35,819 bases of DNA from Rifleibacterium sp035352635 (GTDB lineage Bacteria > Muiribacteriota > Ozemobacteria > Ozemobacterales > Ozemobacteraceae): assembly GCA_035352635.1 (NCBI GenBank), contig DAOPYA010000045.1:1-35819 (forward strand), given 5' to 3'. The notes beneath the pieces are model-generated. The model made no database searches. It worked only from the letters and a program-made list of their open reading frames with translations, and was not told where the DNA came from. Below, piece after piece: positions 31,277 to 35,819 of the stretch. Position 1 is the stretch's first letter, and every line of letters begins with the position of its first letter. The position numbers and the translations under genes are program-made.

Positions 31277-32173
31277 TTGAACAGAATCTTACTGGTTCTT
31301 CTGGTTTTTCTGCCTGCGAGCCTTATGGCGCAGGTCAATAGTGATATCACGACTCCTTTTAAGCTCTGGCTGTTAAACAATGAGGCACGGGTTTTTTCTT
31401 CACTGGCAGCCGATGAGAACCTCATCAGCAAGGTCAGCGCTCCTTTCGCTTTTCAGCCACCGCCAATCGGCGATGCAACTGGCGCCGAAGAGTCGCTCTG
31501 GGAAACCCACAGAAAAATCTATGTACTGCTCGATGAAGCACAGCGCATCTATTCGCTTGCCAGGCGCTTTGGCAACGGTCGTTTTGCAATCGTGGTCAAG
31601 CAGGCACGCCCCGAAATATGGTCGATCCTGCCACTTCTGCAGGCAAGGCCTGTGGTAATACCGTCTTTAGCCACGGGCTATCGATGGGCTTTTCACACCA
31701 CCCTCCTGAAAAGCCTGGGCCTTGAAACCGAGCGCGACATGGATCTCTCGGCAAGAATGGCAAAGGCCGTTAAAAAGCTTTCCGATGAAGAGTTTCGGCT
31801 GCTCACTGACTATTTTTCGACCTTCGCGGCCCTTTTCCCTTCAGATGCGAGCATCAGGGTTCTTAAAGGCTTTATTGAGACGGCCAGCAAAAAACCATTT
31901 GGAACAGGCCTCAAAGAACTGCTCAAGCCCTCGGGTGTTCTACCCGTACAACCTGCCATGGTTGCCGCCGCGCCCGCAGCTGCACCAGCCGAACCCGAAG
32001 ACCCTCTTGCCGAACTTGAAAAACTTGCCCAGTTTGATGCTGGCCTCACCGCTTCAATAAACCCCGAAGCAGCCGCCAGTGACCCGGCTGCCATAAGTAA
32101 CCCTCAATCAGCACCCACGACGCTTGAACCGCCGCCTCCTGGCGTCGAGGATCTCTTCACAATCTGGGAATAA
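31277..32173 (+). CDS. Unrecognised secreted protein B after rng
   Basis: 298 residues from a TTG at 31277 with AGGAG (31266-31270). Signal peptide to about residue 19. The mature part is mostly helical (about 25-215, for example DEAQRIYSLARRFGNGRFAIVV and MAKAVKKLSDEEFRLLTDYFSTF). A low-complexity Pro/Ala/Glu tail follows (about 225-298). No family was recognised. It follows secreted protein A by 3 bases, so both are likely co-expressed with rng. The 131 bases downstream carry the promoter region of the small lipoprotein. Confidence 0.55.
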   Translation: MNRILLVLLVFLPASLMAQVNSDITTPFKLWLLNNEARVFSSLAADENLISKVSAPFAFQPPPIGDATGAEESLWETHRKIYVLLDEAQRIYSLARRFGNGRFAIVVKQARPEIWSILPLLQARPVVIPSLATGYRWAFHTTLLKSLGLETERDMDLSARMAKAVKKLSDEEFRLLTDYFSTFAALFPSDASIRVLKGFIETASKKPFGTGLKELLKPSGVLPVQPAMVAAAPAAAPAEPEDPLAELEKLAQFDAGLTASINPEAAASDPAAISNPQSAPTTLEPPPPGVEDLFTIWE

Positions 32174-32245
32174 CAAGCTGTTTTCACTTCTTTTAGTGTA
32201 CCCCCATTAACGAGAAACTTGATTTTCAGAAAGAATTGCAGTAAC

Positions 32246-32274
32246 TTGGCAGGCATGCACCGTTTTAATACGGT
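32246..32274 (+). promoter_or_regulatory. Weak sigma-70-like promoter for the Ala/Pro lipoprotein
   Basis: TTGGCA (32246-32251) and TACGGT (32269-32274) are separated by 17 bases. The -10 match is poor. A 5-bp inverted repeat (ACCGT 32259-32263, ACGGT 32270-32274) overlaps it. Confidence 0.3.
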
Positions 32275-32304
32275 CAGCTTTGTTCAATCTGAAGGAGAAT
32301 TTTC

Positions 32305-32577
32305 ATGAAAAAAATCGCTCTTGGTCTTGTTTTGTGCGGAACTCTGGCTCTCGTCGGTTGTGGCGCAGAACCCGCCAAGCCAGCTGCTGCTCCTGCCGTA
32401 GCTCCTGCCGTAGCTCCTGCCGCTTCAACCGCTCCTGCTGATGCTCCGGCTGTTACCCCCGCCGCTGCTCCAGTTGACGCTCCCGCTGCCGCTCCGGCTG
32501 CTGCTCCAGTGGACGCTCCGGCTGCCGCTCCCGCCGCCGCTCCGGTTGACGCTCCCGCTGCTGGTACTGGCAACTGA
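32305..32577 (+). CDS. Small Ala/Pro-repeat lipoprotein
   Basis: 90 residues with GAAGGAG before the ATG. The signal peptide ends in the lipobox ALVGC (Cys19). The rest is almost entirely Ala, Pro, Val and Asp. It begins with APAV units and continues with three 12-residue repeats PAAAPVDAPAAA (about residues 52-87). The low-complexity sequence resembles the extended linkers of envelope lipoproteins that cross the periplasm or the wall. A long antisense ORF over the same DNA is a shadow. An intrinsic terminator follows directly, so this is a short monocistronic unit. Confidence 0.8.
   Translation: MKKIALGLVLCGTLALVGCGAEPAKPAAAPAVAPAVAPAASTAPADAPAVTPAAAPVDAPAAAPAAAPVDAPAAAPAAAPVDAPAAGTGN
32458..32565 (+). 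repeat. Three tandem 36-bp coding repeats
   Basis: Three near-identical 36-bp units encode PAAAPVDAPAAA (last unit ends in G). Units differ by synonymous third-base changes (for example GTT and GTG for Val), so the amino acid repeat is conserved more strictly than the DNA. Copy number could vary between strains by slippage or recombination. Confidence 0.85.
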
Positions 32578-32593
32578 TTCTCGGAAGTTTTTT

Positions 32594-32629
32594 CACAAAA
32601 GGGGCGCGTCAGCGTCCCTTTTGTGTTTT
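32594..32629 (+). terminator. Intrinsic terminator after the Ala/Pro lipoprotein
   Basis: A 14-bp stem (CACAAAAGGGGCGC 32594-32607 with GCGTCCCTTTTGTG 32612-32625, one G-U pair) has a 4-base loop and is followed by T4. The short T tract makes it moderate rather than strong. rpoD arrives convergently from the other strand. Confidence 0.75.
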
Positions 32630-32729
32630 CTGGTAATTTTGCAATACCGCAGTTTTGCCATTCAGATTTATCGACAGAAGATATATGCTCAGCCACAAAC
32701 TGGCTGGCCAGCTAATGCAAAAACGCAAT

Positions 32730-33731
32730 TTAGCGGTTGTAATACTCTTGCAGCTTGGGCAAAGAATTGGTGCGCAGTTTTTTCAGGGCCTTTTCTTCAA
32801 CCTGGCGAACCCGCTCACGCGTCACCCCAAGTATTCGGCCAATCTCTTCAAGCGAGCGAGGGGTACCGTCATCAAGACCAAACCTCAGCTTAACGACGAT
32901 CTGCTCTCTTTCGGTGAGAGTTTCGAGAATGCGGCCAATCTGATCACGGAGCAGCGAATCAATGACGGCCTCTTCAGGGCTGACGGCATCATCATTTGAA
33001 ATATAATTTTCGAGGGAGGTATCTTCTTTGTTTCCCACGGAAATTTCGAGTGAGACTGGTTCCTGGGTGAGACGCACTACCTCTTCAATTCTATCGACAG
33101 GGAGATCGACCTTGGCCGACAATTCTTCCATGCTCGGTTCGCGGCCTCTTTCCTGAACAAACATGCGAATCTGCTTGCGAACTTTGTTCACAATTTCCAT
33201 GATGTGTACAGGAATACGAATAACTCGCGACTGCTCGGCAAGGGCGCGCGTAATCGCCTGACGAATCCACCAGGTTGAATAGGTCGAAAATTTGTAACCC
33301 ATGGTGTAATCGAATTTGTCTATTGAACGCAGCAGGCCAAGGTTGCCTTCTTGAATAAGGTCAAGAAAGAGCAGGCCACGATTGGTATATTTTTTGGCAA
33401 TACTGACCACCAGTCGCAGATTGGCGGTTATCAAAGCCTCGCGGGCGTCAGGGTCGCCTTCAAGAATACGCCGGGCAAATTCTTTTTCCTGGTCATGGGT
33501 GGCCAGGCTCAGCTTGGTGAGTTGTTGCAGATAAAGCTTGACCGAATCATCAAAGATAGACTCTTCCTTGCGCTTTTCACGCTCATCCTGATGATCGACC
33601 ACGTCTTCATCGTTCTGTTCACGGTGCGGCGAAGCTACCTTGATCTCTTCATGAACAGGGTGATTTTTAACTTCAACCGGTTTTTCAACCTTACCTGTCA
33701 CTTCGCCTGTTTTAGGCTTGCTTTTCGGCAT
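32730..33731 (-). CDS. rpoD: Sigma-70 family RNA polymerase sigma factor (RpoD-like)
   Basis: 333 residues. A charged N-terminal extension (about 1-55) is followed by region 1.2 (SVKLYLQQL), region 2 (NLRLVVSIAKKYTNRGLLFLDLIQEGN, then KFSTYSTWWIRQAI for -10 recognition), region 3 (PSMEELSAKVDLPVDRIEEV) and region 4 (LTEREQIVVKLRFGL, then SLEEIGRILGVTRERVRQVE for -35 recognition). The set matches group 1/2 sigma factors. It lacks the long region 1.1 and non-conserved insert of E. coli RpoD. It could be the primary factor or an RpoS-like paralog; the sequence does not decide. GAGGAG precedes its ATG inside the end of accA, and the two genes overlap by 20 bases. Confidence 0.88.
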   Translation of the reverse strand: MPKSKPKTGEVTGKVEKPVEVKNHPVHEEIKVASPHREQNDEDVVDHQDEREKRKEESIFDDSVKLYLQQLTKLSLATHDQEKEFARRILEGDPDAREALITANLRLVVSIAKKYTNRGLLFLDLIQEGNLGLLRSIDKFDYTMGYKFSTYSTWWIRQAITRALAEQSRVIRIPVHIMEIVNKVRKQIRMFVQERGREPSMEELSAKVDLPVDRIEEVVRLTQEPVSLEISVGNKEDTSLENYISNDDAVSPEEAVIDSLLRDQIGRILETLTEREQIVVKLRFGLDDGTPRSLEEIGRILGVTRERVRQVEEKALKKLRTNSLPKLQEYYNR

Positions 33732-34701
33732 GTTCCAACTCCTCTTCGCGGGCGAATCTTCCCATGCCGCGAAACTTTCTGTAGCGTCCGTCTAATAATT
33801 TATCGGCTTTCATTGCCATTAATGTAGGCAGATGTTTATCAATCTGCTTTCTGATTTCATCGGCAGCCGCCTGATGATTACGATGCGCCCCCCCAATCGG
33901 CTCGGGAAGTATGTCATCGATGATGCCTGCCTCTAGAAGATTGCCGGCCCTGAGTTTTAAAGCATTGGCCGCATCTCTGGTTCGGGCCGGATCGTTATAG
34001 AGAATGGCGGCACAGCCCTCAGCCGAGATGACCGAATAAACAGAAAATTCAAACATGAAAACCCGGTCGCCGATACCAATGGCCAGAGCACCGCCACTAC
34101 CACCTTCACCTGTAACGAAACAGAGAATCGGAACCCTGATACTCGACATTTCAGCGAGATTTCTGGCAATTGCATCGCTCTGACCGCGCTCTTCGGCGCC
34201 AATACCCGGGAAAGCACCCGGCGTGTCGATAAAAGTAATGATCGGCAAACCGAAACGCTCAGCAGTTCGCATCATGCGCAGGGATTTGCGGTAGCCTTCA
34301 GGGTGCGGCATGCCAAAATTACGATAAATGTTTTCTTCAGTGTCATGGCCTTTCTGGTGGCCAATTATCATAACTCGATGGTCGCCAATCTGACCGATAC
34401 CGGAAACGATTGCCGGGTCGTCACCGAACAGTCGGTCGCCATGCAGCTCAACGAAGTCGTCACCACAAAGGCATTTGACAAGATCAAGTGTAGAAGGTCG
34501 GTTTATGTGACGGGCTACCTGGGTTATCTGCCATGGCTCAAGGTTACCATAGACATCGTTTTTAAGAGCATCAATTTTTTCGGTAATTGCCCTGATTTCT
34601 CTCGAAAGATCGACCTTCCCTGATTCTGAGATGGCCTGAAACTCGCGAATTCGCGCTTCGAGCTCAATGATTGATTTTTCGAAATCAAATTCTTTTGCCA
34701 T
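33712..34701 (-). CDS. accA: Acetyl-CoA carboxylase carboxyltransferase subunit alpha
   Basis: 329 residues from the ATG at 34699-34701 with AGGAAAAG. An upstream in-frame ATG at 34743 lies inside accD and gives an untypical N-terminus. Family motifs are WQITQVARHINRPSTLDLV, DDFVELHGDRLFGDDPAIVSGIG, GHQKGHDTEENIYRNFGMPHPEGYRKSLR, DTPGAFPGIGAEERGQSDAIARNL and EGGSGGALAIGIGDRV. With AccD it transfers carboxyl from carboxybiotin to acetyl-CoA, giving malonyl-CoA for fatty acid synthesis. It lies 10 bases after accD and overlaps rpoD, so the three form one operon. Confidence 0.96.
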   Translation of the reverse strand: MAKEFDFEKSIIELEARIREFQAISESGKVDLSREIRAITEKIDALKNDVYGNLEPWQITQVARHINRPSTLDLVKCLCGDDFVELHGDRLFGDDPAIVSGIGQIGDHRVMIIGHQKGHDTEENIYRNFGMPHPEGYRKSLRMMRTAERFGLPIITFIDTPGAFPGIGAEERGQSDAIARNLAEMSSIRVPILCFVTGEGGSGGALAIGIGDRVFMFEFSVYSVISAEGCAAILYNDPARTRDAANALKLRAGNLLEAGIIDDILPEPIGGAHRNHQAAADEIRKQIDKHLPTLMAMKADKLLDGRYRKFRGMGRFAREEELEHAEKQA

Positions 34702-34711
34702 ACTTTTCCTG

Positions 34712-35536
34712 TCAGGCGACCAGCAGCCGCAGAATACGTGCAACGGTATTTTTTAATACCCGGCGATGAACGACACAATCAAGCATACCATGCTCAAGAA
34801 GAAACTTGGAGCGCTGAAAACCATCGGGAAGTTTTTGCCTGATAGTCTGCTCAATGACCCGAGGCCCGGCAAAGCAGATCAAAGCACCGGGTTCGCCGAT
34901 GTTTACATCACCAAGGCTGGCAAAACTCGCAGAAACACCGCCGGTGGTCGGGTCAGTCATTATGGAAACAAATGGCACAGCAGCCTGGTTCAGGCGTTTA
35001 ACCGCAGCAGAGGTTTTGGCCATCTGCATCAACGAAAAAATACCTTCCTGCATGCGAGCGCCGCCGCTTGCCGAAACAATGACCACCGGAGACTTTTCAG
35101 CGGCACCAATCTCAAGAATGGTGGTCAGCTTTTCGCCAACAACCGAACCCATACTGCCACCCATAAATTCAAAATTCATTACGCCCAGCATAATCTTGCG
35201 ACCCGAAAGAGTCGCTCTGCCAGTGGTTACTGCTTCGTTAACGTCGGTTTTCTTAACCGCTTCAAGCATTCGCTCAGGGTAAGGTTTTGAGTCAACAAAA
35301 GACAACGGATCGACCGAACGCATGTCACTGTCAGTTTCAACAAAAGAGTTATCATCAGTCAGCTGGGCTATTCTATCCCAGAGGGGCATGCGCAGGTGGT
35401 GGTCGCATTTGCTGCACAGGTAAAGATTTTTCGCCAGATCTTTGATCAAAAGCGTCTCATTACATGCCGGGCATTTTTTCCAGAGGTCAGAAGGGGCATC
35501 CCGTCTGGGACGGGTCAGCTTTGAAAACCATCCCAT
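34712..35536 (-). CDS. accD: Acetyl-CoA carboxylase carboxyltransferase subunit beta
   Basis: 274 residues. The N-terminal four-Cys zinc finger CPAC...CSKC has C22, C25, C41 and C44. The crotonase-type core includes MGGSMGSVVGEKLTTILEIGA, VIVSASGGARMQEGIFSLMQMAKTS, FVSIMTDPTTGGVSASFASLGD and GEPGALICFAGPRVIEQTI. It is first in the accD-accA-rpoD operon. Tandem promoters and a palindrome lie upstream on the minus strand (35580-35665). Confidence 0.96.
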   Translation of the reverse strand: MGWFSKLTRPRRDAPSDLWKKCPACNETLLIKDLAKNLYLCSKCDHHLRMPLWDRIAQLTDDNSFVETDSDMRSVDPLSFVDSKPYPERMLEAVKKTDVNEAVTTGRATLSGRKIMLGVMNFEFMGGSMGSVVGEKLTTILEIGAAEKSPVVIVSASGGARMQEGIFSLMQMAKTSAAVKRLNQAAVPFVSIMTDPTTGGVSASFASLGDVNIGEPGALICFAGPRVIEQTIRQKLPDGFQRSKFLLEHGMLDCVVHRRVLKNTVARILRLLVA

Positions 35537-35579
35537 GCGTTACCGCCATTCCAAAGAATTATTTAATCTACACATAAAT

Positions 35580-35606
35580 TCTGGTTATACCAGATTTAAT
35601 AACCAG
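35580..35606. promoter_or_regulatory. Palindromic operator candidate over the accD promoter
   Basis: TCTGGT-TAT-ACCAGA (35580-35594) is a 6+3+6 palindrome with a TGGT-N3-ACCA core, overlapping the -10. A larger inverted repeat shares its left arm: CTGGTTAT (35581-35588) and ATAACCAG (35599-35606) with 10 bases between, filling the space from -10 to -35. TGGT-N3-ACCA matches the known core of FadR and related GntR-family operators. Confidence 0.5.
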
Positions 35607-35612
35607 TTTCAA
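35584..35612 (-). promoter_or_regulatory. Proximal promoter of accD-accA-rpoD
   Basis: Read on the minus strand, TTGAAA (35612-35607) and TATAAC (35589-35584) are 17 bases apart, both close to consensus. Initiation near 35577 gives a leader of about 40 bases. The -10 lies inside the palindrome at 35580-35594. Confidence 0.68.
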
Positions 35613-35636
35613 GAAGAAACCTGTTACAAAACCTTG

Positions 35637-35665
35637 TGAATAAAAGTTTGTTATTTAGCTGTCAA
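35637..35665 (-). promoter_or_regulatory. Distal promoter of accD-accA-rpoD
   Basis: Read on the minus strand, a perfect TTGACA (35665-35660) and TATTCA (35642-35637) are separated by 17 bases. It lies 53 bases upstream of the proximal promoter. An inverted repeat GTGGTT-CA-AACCAC (35669-35682) sits just upstream of the -35. Confidence 0.58.
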
Positions 35666-35709
35666 CAGGTGGTTCAAACCACAAGACAAATGCATGCATA
35701 TTTCCAATG

Positions 35710-35737
35710 AAAAACGCCTCTCCGTAAAGGAGAGGCG
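35710..35737 (-). terminator. Intrinsic terminator for a minus-strand gene entering from the right
   Basis: On the minus strand a 9-bp stem (CGCCTCTCC with GGAGAGGCG; 35737-35729 and 35723-35715) has a 5-base loop and is followed by T5 (35714-35710). It terminates transcription of a gene located to the right. Confidence 0.85.
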
Positions 35738-35743
35738 AGAAGG

Positions 35744-35819
35744 TCACCGGGAACAAGGCTTATACGCGATATCAGGGGGCGTCGGTGGTAAATTTTTTGG
35801 CTGGCGTTCTTTCTTCAAC
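35744..35819 (-). CDS. Possible 3' end of a minus-strand gene beyond the window
   Basis: The terminator at 35710-35737 implies a minus-strand gene to its right. Two minus frames are open from the window edge: one stops at 35744-35746 (ends ...TPPDIAYKPCSR) and one at 35772-35774 (ends ...KKFTTDAP). I cannot tell which is real or name the product. Confidence 0.25.
   Translation of the reverse strand, partial: LKKERQPKNLPPTPPDIAYKPCSR

Noticed and set aside
32458..32565. Regular 36-bp repeats considered as a CRISPR array
   Set aside because: The units are contiguous without spacers, are in frame and encode a lipoprotein repeat; no cas genes are present.
32274..32696. 140-residue Ala/Gly-rich minus-strand ORF
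   Set aside because: It is the antisense shadow of the repeat region of the small lipoprotein, with no ribosome site and no family.
33800..33807. GCCGATAA on the minus strand upstream of rpoD
   Set aside because: It is coding sequence of accA (Ala-Asp codons) and has no TAAA-like -35 at 14-16 bases.

Overview
The window is a chromosomal stretch from a motile, diderm (Gram-negative type) bacterium. It encodes a type IV pilus secretin, flagellar L- and P-ring proteins, lipoproteins with lipoboxes, a LytM peptidase, an AMIN-type amidase, MltG and the AccA/AccD carboxyltransferase pair. The gene mix (type IV pilus and pseudopilin genes, flagellar genes, many TPR and NHL-repeat secreted proteins, frequent TTG starts) resembles deep-branching lineages such as Candidatus Riflebacteria. 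That placement is an inference from content only; no rRNA is present. No mobile element, CRISPR array, tRNA or rRNA was found.

Layout. Bases 1-2719 (+) are the end of a pilMNOPQ-type operon: the tail of a probable PilO, PilP, a 56-residue membrane-associated protein and the secretin PilQ, closed by a strong terminator. aroC follows on the minus strand. Bases 4062-7978 (+) are a flagellar operon: a DUF501 gene, then flgF, flgG, flgA and flgH, fronted by a sigma-28-like promoter. Bases 8068-12934 (+) hold a separately promoted cassette: a NodU/TobZ-type carbamoyltransferase, an SxtJ-like membrane protein, a DUF5989 miniprotein and an SGNH-hydrolase/TPR fusion. It splits flgH from flgI. Bases 12937-14742 resume the flagellar genes with flgI under its own sigma-28-like promoter, a 66-residue protein and a rod-binding flgJ. 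Then come rho, an M23 peptidase, a TPR protein with a FlgT-like C-terminal domain, smpB, an N-acetylmuramoyl-L-alanine amidase and a GerMN-domain protein, ending at a bidirectional terminator (20761-20797).

A type IV pilin-like gene (-) is divergent from an NHL-repeat lipoprotein, mltG, a BtuF-like binding protein, a second NHL-repeat protein and a TPR lipoprotein. A probable MinE-like protein, a TIGR03960-type radical SAM protein, a DUF2344 protein and RNase E/G form a tightly overlapping block (26263-30582). This arrangement recalls the min / radical SAM / rng neighbourhood of many bacteria. Two unrecognised secreted proteins and an Ala/Pro-repeat lipoprotein follow. The right end is a minus-strand operon accD-accA-rpoD. 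Its promoter region contains tandem sigma-70-like promoters, and a palindrome of the GntR/FadR type covers the -10 of the proximal one.

Working together, the genes mainly build and regulate the cell surface: pili, flagellar rod and rings, peptidoglycan remodelling and probably a surface glycan. Housekeeping genes (rho, smpB, rng, accDA, rpoD, aroC) are interleaved. The least characterised unit is the carbamoyltransferase/SxtJ/DUF5989/SGNH-TPR cassette embedded in the flagellar cluster. The best regulatory observations are the repeated sigma-28-type boxes and the FadR-like palindrome at accD.
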